NCBI GenBank assembly: GCA_012729555.1
Contig: JAAYCX010000015.1
Location: 1 to 64,000, forward strand
Length of the DNA stretch: 64,000 bases
Direction: 5' to 3'
Source: Acidobacteriota bacterium
Lineage (GTDB): Bacteria > Acidobacteriota > UBA6911
Shown here: positions 8,285-16,905 of the stretch, in pieces
How positions within the stretch are numbered: position 1 is the stretch's first letter
Layout: every line of letters begins with the position of its first letter
Program-made: the position numbers and the translations under genes
Notes under the pieces: model-generated
Database searches by the model: none
What the model was told of the DNA's origin: nothing
What the model saw: the letters and a program-made list of their open reading frames with translations, nothing else

Positions 8285-9415
8285 TCAGGCCAGCAGTTCC
8301 TGCGCCCGGATCAGGCGGTTGCGGACCTCCACCCCGTTCGGGCACCGGATGACGCAGGAGGCGCAATCGCGGCAGCTCACCGCGCGGGCGGCGGCCGGGA
8401 GCGCCCTGAAGCTCTGCCGCGCCTGTTCCGGGCTGCGGCCGAAATCGTGATAGGCAAGGAAGCGCAGTTCCTCCGCGACCGGCACCCCGTGGGGACACTT
8501 CCCCCTGCATTCGTAGCACATCCGGCAGTAATACGGCGCGATCTCCCGGCTGCGGACATACAGCAGCCTTTCGTCTCCGGGGGAGTACGGTTCCGTCATC
8601 GCCCGCACGTTCATCTCGAGTTCCGCGATGTTTTTGGCATAGGGGACGGTGGTGGAGATCGCCGGGTTCGAAAGCACCCACTTGATGGCGGCCAGCGGCC
8701 CCTCGCCCTTTAGCGGGATCTCCCTGGGAACGAAGCCGGCCACGGCGATCACCACCTTCATGGCCACCACGCCTATGCCGGCGTCGTGCAGCCGATCGAT
8801 GGCGCGGTTCCGGAAAGGGGCGCTGATGGCGTAGCTGTAGGTCGTCTGCACGACATCGAAGGCTCCGAGTTCCAGGATACGGTCGGCGACAGCGTGGATA
8901 TCGTGGGTGCTGACGCCGAGAAAGCGGGCCTTCCCCTGCCGCTTCAACGACACGCAGGCCTCGAGCGCCTCGTCCGTGATCGTATCGGGGGTGTCGCGGG
9001 AATGGAGGTGGAAGACATCGACGTACTCCGTCCCCAGCGCCCGCAGACTCGCGTCCATGTCCCCGAGCACGTCCTGACGGCTCCGCCCATCGGTCTTGGT
9101 CGCCAGCACCACCCCGGACCTTTTCCCCCTGAGGGCGGCGCCGGTGATACGCTCGCTGGCTCCTTCCCCGTACCCCCGGGCGGTGTCGAAGTAGTTGACT
9201 CCCAGGTCGATGGCCCGCGCGATCACCCGGGGATCGGGCGTGATCCCGACGCCGCAGCCGACACCCGACACCTTCATCCCCGTCCGCCCCAGAATACGGT
9301 ATTCCGATCCCGGGGCCGGGCCGGGCGCCACCAACCGGGCGGGACCCGCCAAACCGGCCGCCGGGAGAAGAACCCCGGCCTGCAGGAATCTCCTGCGCGA
9401 CGCGTCGAACTCCAT
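8285..9415 (-). CDS. Tat-exported aldo/keto reductase with C-terminal 4Fe-4S domain
   Basis: 376 aa. The N-terminus has a twin-arginine signal (SRRRFLQAG, then a hydrophobic stretch with Ala), so the folded protein should be exported. The reductase barrel follows: catalytic Asp and Tyr in NYFDTARGYGEG, Lys in LATKTD and His in FHLHSRD. The last 90 residues contain CRMCYECRGKCP and CRDCASCVIRCP, a two-cluster ferredoxin-like domain. The fold is an NAD(P)H-type reductase, but the Fe-S tail and export suggest electron transfer with a membrane or periplasmic partner. GGGAGG lies just before ATG 9415. It is convergent with isocitrate dehydrogenase. The substrate is unknown. Confidence 0.9.
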   Translation of the reverse strand: MEFDASRRRFLQAGVLLPAAGLAGPARLVAPGPAPGSEYRILGRTGMKVSGVGCGVGITPDPRVIARAIDLGVNYFDTARGYGEGASERITGAALRGKRSGVVLATKTDGRSRQDVLGDMDASLRALGTEYVDVFHLHSRDTPDTITDEALEACVSLKRQGKARFLGVSTHDIHAVADRILELGAFDVVQTTYSYAISAPFRNRAIDRLHDAGIGVVAMKVVIAVAGFVPREIPLKGEGPLAAIKWVLSNPAISTTVPYAKNIAELEMNVRAMTEPYSPGDERLLYVRSREIAPYYCRMCYECRGKCPHGVPVAEELRFLAYHDFGRSPEQARQSFRALPAAARAVSCRDCASCVIRCPNGVEVRNRLIRAQELLA

Positions 9416-9617
9416 AGATCCTCCCGTGAAGACCGAAGAATGTTCAGAGACAGGGTCCCCGCCGGAACGGGGCCTTTGACATCATCATAATTCCACCGGA
9501 CCCGGATTCCCACCCCTATTTCCGCCCCCGGAACCGGGCCGCGCGAGGCCCCAACGCGATTGACTCCGCGGGGCGCGTTCGCATAGGATGGACGGGTTTT
9601 CAATGGAGGGTGTGCGC

Positions 9618-10460
9618 ATGAGCAAGGTCGATCTGATCGCGTCCTACTGGACGATCGCGGGGGACGTCCATCCCCACTCGGAGCAGGAATTCAGCCCCTT
9701 CGACTTCCGGGACCGCGTGGAGGCGGCGGCGCGGGCCGGATTCACCGGAATCGGGCTGAAGGAGGCCGACGTCGCGCACACGCTCGAGCGGAGGACCCTC
9801 CGGGAGATGAAGCGCATCCTCGACGACAACGGCATCCGGCACGTCGAGCTGGAGTTCATCTCCGACTGGTTCCTGGACGGGGAGAAAAAACGGGAGTCGG
9901 ACAAGGTCAAGCATATGCTGCTCGAGGCGGCCGAAGCGCTGGGCGCCCGGCACATCAAGGCGGGCGACTTCGATTCGCAGGTGACGCCCATGCCGCGGCT
10001 GATCGAGTCCTTCGCCGCCCTCTGTGACGACGCGCGCAACTACGGGACCCGCATCCTTTTCGAATTGATCGTCGACGCGATGATCAAGACGCTCCCCGAG
10101 ACCCTGGAAATGGTCACGGGGGCGGACCGGGAAAACGGCGGCATCATGATCGACCTCTGGCACGTCGTCAAGCTGGGGATCCCCTACGAGGAGGTCGCCC
10201 GCATCCCCCCCCGCTTTCTCCTGGGGGTCGAGATCAACGACGGGACGCTCCAGTGCCCCTGGAGCCTTCACGAGGACACCATCAACCACCGCAGGCTGTG
10301 CGGGGAGGGGGAATTCGACATCAGGGGGTTCGTCCGCCGGATTCTCGCGGCGGGATACGACGGCCCGTGGGGGATCGAGGTCCTGAGCCGGGAGCTGCGG
10401 ACCCTGCCCCTCGGGGAGGCGGCCACGCGCGCCTACGACACCACGATCGCGCAGTTCTGA
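9618..10460 (+). CDS. Sugar phosphate isomerase/epimerase-like TIM-barrel protein
   Basis: 280 aa of the AP-endonuclease-2/xylose isomerase-like barrel family. Visible features are VEAAARAGFTGIGLKEAD (first strand and helix), a metal-site Glu in VELEFISDW, DLWHVVKLG, and a C-terminal GPWGIEVLS. Start ATG 9618 is chosen because GGAGGG precedes it; upstream ATGs at 9588 and 9603 lack this. It is followed after 14 bases by the E1-alpha gene, so the three genes to 12419 probably form one operon. Members act on sugars, inosose or hydroxypyruvate. The exact substrate cannot be told. The pairing with a TPP-dependent dehydrogenase suggests a catabolic route yielding a 2-oxo acid or acetoin. Confidence 0.82.
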   Translation: MSKVDLIASYWTIAGDVHPHSEQEFSPFDFRDRVEAAARAGFTGIGLKEADVAHTLERRTLREMKRILDDNGIRHVELEFISDWFLDGEKKRESDKVKHMLLEAAEALGARHIKAGDFDSQVTPMPRLIESFAALCDDARNYGTRILFELIVDAMIKTLPETLEMVTGADRENGGIMIDLWHVVKLGIPYEEVARIPPRFLLGVEINDGTLQCPWSLHEDTINHRRLCGEGEFDIRGFVRRILAAGYDGPWGIEVLSRELRTLPLGEAATRAYDTTIAQF

Positions 10461-10474
10461 GAAAGGGGGATTCC

Positions 10475-11440
10475 GTGCAGTCCGACGACAAGATCCTGAT
10501 CGAACTCTACACCACCATGCTGACGATCCGCCGCTTCGAGGAGCGGCTCGTCCGCGAGGTCTTCGCCGGGAACATCCCCGGGTTCGTCCATTCCTACATC
10601 GGGCAGGAGGCCATCGCCGCCGGCGTCTGCCGGCACCTGACGCGGCGCGACCGCATCGTCAGCCACCACCGCGGACACGGACACTGCATCGCCAAGGGCG
10701 CCGACCTGAAAAGGATGATGGCCGAGATCTACGGCAAGAAGACCGGGTACTGCAAGGGGAAGGGGGGATCGATGCATATCGCCGACTTCAGCGTGGGGAT
10801 GCTGGGGGCGGACGGCATCGTGGGCGCCGGGTTGCCGATCTCCACCGGGGCCGCCTTCGCCGCGCAACTGGAGCGGAAAGGGGACATCGCCGCGGTGTTT
10901 TTCGGCGACGGGGCCTGCAACGAAGGGGAATTTCACGAGGCCCTGAACCTGGCGGGGATCTGGAAGCTGCCGCTGCTGTTCGTCTGCGAAAACAACCAGT
11001 ACGGGGTCAACACCCCGGCCGCCTACGCGATGGCGGCCGGCGAGATCGCCCGGATCCCCAGGGCCCACAAGATCCCCTGCAAGGTGGTATTCGGCAACGA
11101 CGTGGAGGAGGTCCACCGCGCCGCGGGTTCCGCGGTCGCCGGGATCCGCAAGGGGGGAGGCCCCTTTTTCCTGGAATGCCGGACCTACCGCTGGCACAAG
11201 CATTTCCTCTCCCAGGGGCTGGAGGACCTGCGCCCCGCGGCCGAACTGGAGGAGTGGAAGAGGAAGTGCCCGGTGGCGTCCTTCGAAAAGAAGCTGCGCG
11301 ACCGGGGCGTGCTCTCGGCGGCCAAGGTCCGGTCGATCAACGACAAGATCCTGCGGGCGGTCGAAGAGGCGCACGACTTCGCCCTCCGGAGCCCCTACCC
11401 GCAACCTCAGGACGCGTTGCAGGATGTCTATTCCACCTAA
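10475..11440 (+). CDS. TPP-dependent dehydrogenase E1 component, alpha subunit
   Basis: 321 aa. The thiamine diphosphate motif is clear: GDGACNEGEFHEALNLA through CENNQYGVNTP, that is GDG about 30 residues before NN. HRGHGHCIAKG and KGGSMHI are also typical of pyruvate/acetoin dehydrogenase E1-alpha. GTG 10475 is chosen because GAAAGGGGGA lies directly upstream in the 14-base gap after the barrel protein. The frame remains open upstream but overlaps that gene. It pairs with the beta subunit at 11457-12419. No E2 or E3 gene is in the window, so the complex must borrow them or use another acceptor. Length and motifs favour the acetoin dehydrogenase (AcoA) or pyruvate dehydrogenase subclass. The substrate is unproven. 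Confidence 0.9.
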   Translation: MQSDDKILIELYTTMLTIRRFEERLVREVFAGNIPGFVHSYIGQEAIAAGVCRHLTRRDRIVSHHRGHGHCIAKGADLKRMMAEIYGKKTGYCKGKGGSMHIADFSVGMLGADGIVGAGLPISTGAAFAAQLERKGDIAAVFFGDGACNEGEFHEALNLAGIWKLPLLFVCENNQYGVNTPAAYAMAAGEIARIPRAHKIPCKVVFGNDVEEVHRAAGSAVAGIRKGGGPFFLECRTYRWHKHFLSQGLEDLRPAAELEEWKRKCPVASFEKKLRDRGVLSAAKVRSINDKILRAVEEAHDFALRSPYPQPQDALQDVYST

Positions 11441-11456
11441 ACCGAGCGAGGGAACG

Positions 11457-12419
11457 ATGCGAAAGATCACGTACGACCAGGCGGCGAACGAGGCCATCCA
11501 GGAAGAATTCCGCAAGAATCCCCGCTGCGTCCACATGTCCACCGACCTGGCGGCCGACCTCGCGGAGGAATTCGGGACCGACCGGGTGAGGGTCACGCCG
11601 ATAGCGGAAAACAGCTTCGTGGGGGCCGCCATCGGCCTGGCGGGATCGGGGTTCCGGGCGGTGGTCAACCTGCGCATGGCCACCTTCGGCTTCGTCGCCC
11701 TGGACCAGATGATGAACCACGCCGCCAAGATCACCTACATGTTCGGCGGCCAGGCGAAGTTTTCTGTCCTGATCCGGATGACGGTGGGCGCGGGCTTTTC
11801 CGGTGCCGCCGAGCACTCCATCAGCCCCTACTCCATGTTCATGAACGTACCGGGGCTGAAGATCCTCCTGCCGACCACGCCCTACGACGTGAAGGGGCTC
11901 CTCAAGACGGCCTTGAATGACCCGAACCCCGTCATCTCCTTCGAGCCCTTCATGCTGGGCCGGACCGAGGCCGAGGTGCCGGAAAAGGAGTATTTCATCC
12001 CTTTCGGCAAGGCGGCGGTCCGGAGGCGGGGAACCGACGTGACGGTCGTGGCCCTGGGCCGGATGGCGCACGTGGCCCTGGAGGCGGCGGCGGAGGTGGA
12101 GGGGAAGATCTCGGTGGAGGTGATCGATCCCCGGACGCTGGTCCCCCTCGACCGGGACACCATCCTCCGCTCGGTCCGCAAGACGGGGCGCCTCGTGGTG
12201 GTCGATGAAGCCTGCCGGACCTGCAGCGCGGCGTCGGAGATCGTCGCCCTGGCGGCCTCCGACCGCACGACCTTCGCGCGGCTGCGGTCGGCGCCGGCCC
12301 AGGTCTGCGGGCTCGACGTCCCGATCCCCTTCAGCCCGCCGATGGAAAAGTTCGTCATCCCCGACCGGGCGAAAATCGCCAGGGCGATCCGGGGCGCCAT
12401 GCGCCGGCCGTCCGCGTAG
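11457..12419 (+). CDS. TPP-dependent dehydrogenase E1 component, beta subunit
   Basis: 320 aa transketolase-like beta subunit: pyrimidine-binding domain in the first 180 residues (AENSFVGAAIGLAGSGFRAV, then MFGGQAKFSVLIRM) and a transketolase C-terminal domain (VEVIDPRTLVPLDRDTI, then VVDEACRTC). GAGG lies 5 bases before ATG 11457, which is 17 bases after the alpha subunit stop. The longer frame from 11424 overlaps alpha and has no ribosome-binding site. Together the subunits decarboxylate a 2-oxo acid or cleave acetoin. The operon seems to end here: the intergenic hairpin that follows carries its T-run on the other strand. Confidence 0.9.
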   Translation: MRKITYDQAANEAIQEEFRKNPRCVHMSTDLAADLAEEFGTDRVRVTPIAENSFVGAAIGLAGSGFRAVVNLRMATFGFVALDQMMNHAAKITYMFGGQAKFSVLIRMTVGAGFSGAAEHSISPYSMFMNVPGLKILLPTTPYDVKGLLKTALNDPNPVISFEPFMLGRTEAEVPEKEYFIPFGKAAVRRRGTDVTVVALGRMAHVALEAAAEVEGKISVEVIDPRTLVPLDRDTILRSVRKTGRLVVVDEACRTCSAASEIVALAASDRTTFARLRSAPAQVCGLDVPIPFSPPMEKFVIPDRAKIARAIRGAMRRPSA

Positions 12420-12431
12420 ACCGGGCGCACC

Positions 12432-12490
12432 AAAAAAAAGGGAGCCTTCCGCCGCCGCACCCTCCCCGGGCGCGACGCTGAAGGCTCCCT
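12432..12490 (-). terminator. Rho-independent terminator of the nitroreductase operon
   Basis: Perfect 10-bp arms GGGAGCCTTC (12440-12449) and GAAGGCTCCC (12480-12489), extended by one A-T pair. Eight A's at 12432-12439 become eight U's after the hairpin on the minus strand. The loop is about 30 bases and GC-rich. It lies 27 bases beyond the stop of the minus-strand gene at 12517. Confidence 0.8.
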
Positions 12491-12516
12491 GAACTTCAAG
12501 CGGGCGGGATCTCCGC

Positions 12517-13068
12517 CTACTTCTTTTTCCGGTCCTCGGCGGCCAGAATCTGCGAAGGCTGCGCCTTCAGCCACTCGGCGTCCTCGTCGTCCTTGAGCCA
12601 GTCGGTCACGCAACCGATCTTGTCGGCGGTCTCGTACAGGGCCAGGTACAGGAGGCACAGGTTCCGGTCCGGGTCGATGGCGATCTTGGTCAGGTAGCTG
12701 GTTTCATACTTCAGCTTCTGGTGGATCTGGTCCAGGACCATGTTGGCGATCGGGCAGATGTAGGGGGCCACCCCTTCGGCCTTGACCAGGGCTTCCTTCT
12801 CATGGTGGATGCATCCCTTGACCTTCAGCTTGAGCATGAGCCCTTCCCCGCCGGTCTTGTAGGAGATGTCGGCCACGATCCCCGCTTCCTTCATCGCCTT
12901 GGTGCAGGCCTCGACGATTTCGGGCACCGTTTTCCCCTGGATGTTCTGGGCGCGGATGAAGTCGGGGCCCACGAACTCGCACTTCCAGTAGGCCATGCCG
13001 GAGAGTTCCTGAAACATGAGAGTTTCAAGCCTAGAGACAAGCTGATTGCAATACTTTATGGTATCCAT
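12517..13068 (-). CDS. Uncharacterised Cys/His-containing protein co-transcribed with nitroreductase
   Basis: 183 aa. I do not recognise the family. It is soluble, with no signal peptide or membrane segment. A mixed alpha/beta N-terminus is followed by a conserved-looking patch, KGCIHHEKEAL and PYICPIANMVLDQI, where Cys and His could bind a metal or cluster (about residues 84-108). Another Cys lies in RNLCLLYLAL, and the C-terminus is charged (EDRKKK). The pattern faintly recalls the V4R (4-vinyl reductase) small-molecule-binding fold, which is only a guess. Its ATG directly abuts the TAA of the nitroreductase gene with no gap, so translation is probably coupled. The terminator at 12432-12490 closes the operon. 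Confidence 0.75.
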   Translation of the reverse strand: MDTIKYCNQLVSRLETLMFQELSGMAYWKCEFVGPDFIRAQNIQGKTVPEIVEACTKAMKEAGIVADISYKTGGEGLMLKLKVKGCIHHEKEALVKAEGVAPYICPIANMVLDQIHQKLKYETSYLTKIAIDPDRNLCLLYLALYETADKIGCVTDWLKDDEDAEWLKAQPSQILAAEDRKKK

Positions 13069-13737
13069 TTAGATCCTCTCCTTGTTTCCGAATTTTTCCC
13101 AGTACACCATCTCCTCGAGCTCCATTTTGGGCCTCGGATGCTTGCGCTGTTCGAGGGGGTAGCCGACCGCGAGGTAGGAGAGCACCTTGTACTTGCCCAT
13201 CCCCTGCGGAATGCCCAGGATGTCCTTGAACCGGATGGCGTCGCGCGTGCTGGCCACCGGGCCGTAGACCCAGCAGGAACCCAGCCCCATGCAATGGGCC
13301 TGGAGAATCATGTTCTCCATGGCGGCGCACAGGTCGTAGGGAACGTCCACGCTGCCGACGCGCAGGTCGCCGATCACGGCGATGACGACGGGCGCCTGCT
13401 TGCAGAACTCGGACACTCTTCCGGAATACATGAATTCCAGCACGCCCGCCCGCTTCTCGGGATCCTCGATCCCCTCGAACCTCTTCTGGAGTTCGTTGAG
13501 GCAGTACCAGGCGGTCATGCGCGAGCCGCTCCCCTGCTTGGAGAGATCGCCGATCTTGTTCCGCGTTTCCTGGTCGCGGATCACGATGAATCTCCACGGC
13601 TGGTAGTTTTCCCCCGTCGGCGCCCAGCGGGCGGCCTCGAGGATCATGTCGATCATCTCGTCCGGTACCGGATCCGGCTTGTACCTGCGGATGCTCTTTC
13701 TCGATGTGAGTACATCCAAAAACTCTTGACCCTTCAT
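13069..13737 (-). CDS. Nitroreductase-family FMN flavoprotein
   Basis: 222 aa. The FMN-binding N-terminal motif (SRKSIRRYKPDPVP) and APTGENYQPWRFIVIRD are characteristic, as are the CMGLGSCWV segment and the late GYPLEQR. Nitroreductases transfer hydride from NAD(P)H to nitro groups, quinones or enones. The natural substrate is not visible. GGAGG precedes ATG 13737, and a near-consensus promoter lies about 100 bases upstream. It is the first gene of a two-gene unit with the unknown protein at 12517-13068, which may be a partner. Confidence 0.9.
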   Translation of the reverse strand: MKGQEFLDVLTSRKSIRRYKPDPVPDEMIDMILEAARWAPTGENYQPWRFIVIRDQETRNKIGDLSKQGSGSRMTAWYCLNELQKRFEGIEDPEKRAGVLEFMYSGRVSEFCKQAPVVIAVIGDLRVGSVDVPYDLCAAMENMILQAHCMGLGSCWVYGPVASTRDAIRFKDILGIPQGMGKYKVLSYLAVGYPLEQRKHPRPKMELEEMVYWEKFGNKERI

Positions 13738-13837
13738 ATGGATTTACCTCCAGGCTTGTAGAAATGTTTAAGTGCCGGCGAAACCATCGCCCTGCGCATG
13801 ATGATTCCAGACTTCGGGCAATCAGCAAAAGGCACTT

Positions 13838-13866
13838 TTATTACATTGAAACACCCTCGTTGTCAA
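13838..13866 (-). promoter_or_regulatory. Strong sigma70-type promoter of the nitroreductase operon
   Basis: Minus strand: TTGACA (13861-13866), a 17-base spacer, then TAATAA (13838-13843). This matches the consensus at all six -35 bases and five of six -10 bases. The start would be near 13831, giving a leader of about 94 bases before ATG 13737. Confidence 0.7.
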
Positions 13867-13899
13867 CGAAAACCGCCCCGGGCGCGCGGGCGCCGCGGC

Positions 13900-15090
13900 T
13901 CAGATGACCTTCTCTTCGCTCAGCTTCTCCAGTTCCCCGGCATCCATGCCCAGGAGCCCGCCGTAGATCTCCCCGTTGTGCTCGCCGACGTCGGGCACCC
14001 GCATCGTCCGGTCCCCCGGCGTGCGGGACATCTTGTACACCGAGCCGATGAGCTTCACCTTCCCCGAAACCGGCTGCTCCACCTCCACGATCATCTCCCG
14101 CGAAAGGAGTTGAGGATCGGAGGCCACCTGGTCGAAGGTGGGGAGCGGCGAGCAGGGAACCTGGTGCTTCTTCAGTTCGGCGATCGCCTCCTCGACCGTT
14201 TTCTCCTTGAGCCACCCCTCGACCAGCGCATCGACCTCGGCCATGTGCCGGGTCCGGAGTTCGCGCGTGGCGAAGCGCTCCTCGCCGGCGAGGTCCTCGC
14301 GCCCCATGGCCTGAAGCACCTTCTGCCACTGGCCGTCGGTGATCGTGCAGATCACCACGTACCCGTCCCTGGCGTTGAAGGCGCCGAAGGGGGCCGAACT
14401 GCTCAGCTTGTTGCCGAACCGCTTCGGGACCTCGAGCGTGTCGAAGTAGTTGGCCCGGTCCGGGAACACCATCGCCCAGATGCCGTCCTGCATGGAGATG
14501 TCGATCGACTGCCCCTCCCCCGTCACCTTCCGGTGATAGAGGGCCGCGAGGATGGCGATGGCGCCGTTGTACCCCCCCATGTAGTCGCCGAGCGAAATCC
14601 CCGCCTTGAGCGGTTCTCCGCCGGGATACCCGGTCACGCTCATCAGCCCGCCCATCGCCTGCGCCACCACGTCGTAGCAGACGTCGTTGCGGCGGGGTCC
14701 GGTCTGCCCGAAACCGGATATGGAGGCGTAGATGATCGACGGGTTCAGCCTTCTCGCCTCCTCGTACCCGAGTCCCAGCCGCTCCAGGACCCCGGGCGCG
14801 AAGTTCTCCACGAGGACATCGGCCTTGGCCGCCAGTTGCCGGGCGATCTCCAACCCCTTGGGGGCCTTCAGGTTCAGGGTGACGCTCTTCTTGCCCCGGT
14901 TGTAGGAGAGGAATTGGTAGGATTCCTTCTTCGGGGTCTTGGGCATGGCCACCCTTTCCGGTTCGCCCTTGCCCGGCATCTCCACCTTGATGATCTCGGC
15001 CCCCAGTTCGGAGAGCACCGCCGTGCAGTGCGGGCCGGACAGATATTGCGTAAAATCCAGTACCCTGACGCCTTCCAATGCCTTAGCCAT
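13900..15090 (-). CDS. Class III (CaiB/BaiF-type) CoA-transferase
   Basis: 396 aa. These enzymes move CoA between carboxylic acids. The N-terminus (LEGVRVLDFTQYLSGPHCTAVLSELGAEIIKVE) is diagnostic, and the catalytic Asp lies in ADVLVENFAPG (about residue 100). NPSIIYASISGFGQTGP and the DxxMQDG segment also match. ATG 15090 is chosen because AGGAGA precedes it and the protein then begins at the conserved strand; the 28 extra codons upstream are Arg/Pro-rich. No acyl-CoA dehydrogenase or racemase is adjacent, so the substrate (carnitine-, formyl-, succinyl- or aryl-type) cannot be named. It is divergent from the esterase gene with a 76-base gap. Confidence 0.92.
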   Translation of the reverse strand: MAKALEGVRVLDFTQYLSGPHCTAVLSELGAEIIKVEMPGKGEPERVAMPKTPKKESYQFLSYNRGKKSVTLNLKAPKGLEIARQLAAKADVLVENFAPGVLERLGLGYEEARRLNPSIIYASISGFGQTGPRRNDVCYDVVAQAMGGLMSVTGYPGGEPLKAGISLGDYMGGYNGAIAILAALYHRKVTGEGQSIDISMQDGIWAMVFPDRANYFDTLEVPKRFGNKLSSSAPFGAFNARDGYVVICTITDGQWQKVLQAMGREDLAGEERFATRELRTRHMAEVDALVEGWLKEKTVEEAIAELKKHQVPCSPLPTFDQVASDPQLLSREMIVEVEQPVSGKVKLIGSVYKMSRTPGDRTMRVPDVGEHNGEIYGGLLGMDAGELEKLSEEKVI

Positions 15091-15166
15091 GATTCCTCTT
15101 CTCCTTATGACCGGGATGGCCCGGCCCGCCGATTCTCGACAACCGCCGCGCGGGACTGTAACCTTA

Positions 15167-15829
15167 ATGCCCATGAATCCGATATCGTCGACGCTCGTTC
15201 ACAAGGTCCTGCCGCCCGTTGGTGCAGGCGCCGGCGCGCCCCCGGCCCTGATCCTGCTGCACGGGCAGGGGGCCCGCGAAGACACCCTCCTGAAACTCGC
15301 GCCCCACCTCGACCCGCGCTTCTTCATCCTCAGCGTGCGCGCCCCGTTCCCCTGCGGGGGGGAACCGGACGCCTACGCCTGGTACGGCATCCCGGCCCCC
15401 TTCACCCCCCACCCGGAGCAGTTCGCCGAGAGCCTCGGCCGGCTGCGCCGGTTCGTCCGCGATGTAAAAACCGGCTACCCGGTGGACGGCCGGAAGGTGT
15501 TTCTGCTCGGCTTCAGCATGGGGAGCGTCATGGCCTTCGCCCTGTCCCTGACGGCCCCCGGGGAGGTGCGCGGCGTCGTCGCCCACAGCGGCTACGTCCC
15601 CGAGAACACGTCGCTCGAGTTCGCGTGGGACCGCCTGGAGGGGCTCTCGGTATTCCTGGCTCACGGCACCGCGGACCCGGTAGTCCCCGTGGGACTCGCC
15701 CGCCGCGCCCGGGACCTCATCGTCAAGAGTTCCGCCGAGCTGACCTACCGGGAGTACCCTACCCCCCACCGGGTCGGCCGGCAGAGCCTGCGGGATCTTT
15801 CCGGCTGGCTCGGGTCCCGGCTATCTTAA
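15167..15829 (+). CDS. Alpha/beta hydrolase (phospholipase/carboxylesterase family)
   Basis: 220 aa, the normal size of the YpfH/EstB-type carboxylesterases. The catalytic triad is visible: Ser in LLGFSMGSVMA (G-x-S-x-G), Asp in HGTADPVVPV and His in YPTPHRVG. LILLHGQGARED carries the oxyanion-hole segment. No signal peptide is seen. Start ATG 15167 is used; ATG 15173 is equally possible. It diverges from the CoA-transferase and converges with the LysR gene. Confidence 0.88.
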   Translation: MPMNPISSTLVHKVLPPVGAGAGAPPALILLHGQGAREDTLLKLAPHLDPRFFILSVRAPFPCGGEPDAYAWYGIPAPFTPHPEQFAESLGRLRRFVRDVKTGYPVDGRKVFLLGFSMGSVMAFALSLTAPGEVRGVVAHSGYVPENTSLEFAWDRLEGLSVFLAHGTADPVVPVGLARRARDLIVKSSAELTYREYPTPHRVGRQSLRDLSGWLGSRLS

Positions 15830-15898
15830 TACCCCGGCGGAGCCCCCCCGTCCAATAGTAAGATCGTGCCCCGGTGATAAGTAATTAATATCAGGCGG

Positions 15899-16777
15899 TC
15901 AGCCCAATTCCGGCAGGCACCGGACGAAGCGCGCGAGCAGCGGCGACGCGTTGTCCCGGCGCCACGCGGCCACCATCTCGCACAGGGGGGGCTCCACCCG
16001 CAGCTTCTTGTAGGCGACCCCCCTGACGTGGATCAGCTGGAACGATTCCGGGACCAGGGAGACCCCCACCCCGGCCGCCACCAGCAGCAGCCCGGTCTGC
16101 AGCAGGCGCGTGTAATGCACCCGTTCCGGCCGCACCCCGGCCATCTGGTACGCCATGCGCACCTGCTCGTAGAACCCGGAACTCGAATGCCCCGCGGGCA
16201 TGATCGCGGGCCAGGAGGCCAGGTCCCGGAGGTCGACACGCCGGCACCGGGCCAGGGGGCTCGAGTCGGGCACGGCCGCGATCAGGCGGTCGCGCGCGAC
16301 GATCCTCGTCCCGAGGACGTCGCGCGACAGCTTGGCGTGGACGAACCCGATGTCCAGCTGTTCCCGGTACAGCCCGTCGATCTGTTCGCCCGCCGCGAGC
16401 TCGCTGAGTTCGACCTCGGCCGCGGGGACCTGTTTCTGCAGCCGCTTCACGCCGTCGGGGAGCACGCGGATGGCGGCCGTGCTGACGAAGCCGATCCGGA
16501 TCGTGCCGGCGTCCCCGCTGTCCACCTTGCGCGCCCTCGCCGCGGCCTGGTCCGCCTGCCGGAGGACGCCGAGCGCGCTTTCGTAAAACGCCTTCCCCGC
16601 CGGCGTCAGCCGCACCTGGTGGCGGGACCGTTCGAGCAGCGTGACCCCCAGCTCCTTTTCCAGCTGCCTGATCTGCTGGCTCAGGGCGGGCTGGGCCACG
16701 TGAACGATTTCCGCCGCGTGGCGGAAATGGAGCTGCTCGGCGACGGCCACGAAATATCTCAAATGCCTCAGTTCCAC
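15899..16777 (-). CDS. LysR-family transcriptional regulator
   Basis: 292 aa. The N-terminal winged helix-turn-helix (ELRHLRYFVAVAEQLHFRHAAEIVHVAQPALSQQIRQLE) is classic LysR and close to the BenM/CatM/CbnR subgroup. The rest is the two-lobed effector domain (IRIGFVSTAAIRVLPDGV onward). GTG 16777 is preferred over ATG 16840 because the protein then starts directly at the HTH and a G-rich Shine-Dalgarno (GGGGGG) lies upstream. Its target is uncertain. LysR genes usually regulate the divergent neighbour, here the YihY-type protein 129 bases away, but the effector domain subgroup normally senses aromatic or acidic metabolites. It may instead act on a distant operon. Confidence 0.92.
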   Translation of the reverse strand: MELRHLRYFVAVAEQLHFRHAAEIVHVAQPALSQQIRQLEKELGVTLLERSRHQVRLTPAGKAFYESALGVLRQADQAAARARKVDSGDAGTIRIGFVSTAAIRVLPDGVKRLQKQVPAAEVELSELAAGEQIDGLYREQLDIGFVHAKLSRDVLGTRIVARDRLIAAVPDSSPLARCRRVDLRDLASWPAIMPAGHSSSGFYEQVRMAYQMAGVRPERVHYTRLLQTGLLLVAAGVGVSLVPESFQLIHVRGVAYKKLRVEPPLCEMVAAWRRDNASPLLARFVRCLPELG

Positions 16778-16905
16778 GCACCGACCCCCCAGGTGACCGC
16801 GCTTGCCAAAATCCCGGCCCCATACTACGCTATCCCTCACCCGGATAAAACAATTCCATTGCCGCCCCGGACGGCCGCCGGCGGGAAACCTGGAGGGTAT
16901 CCGAG

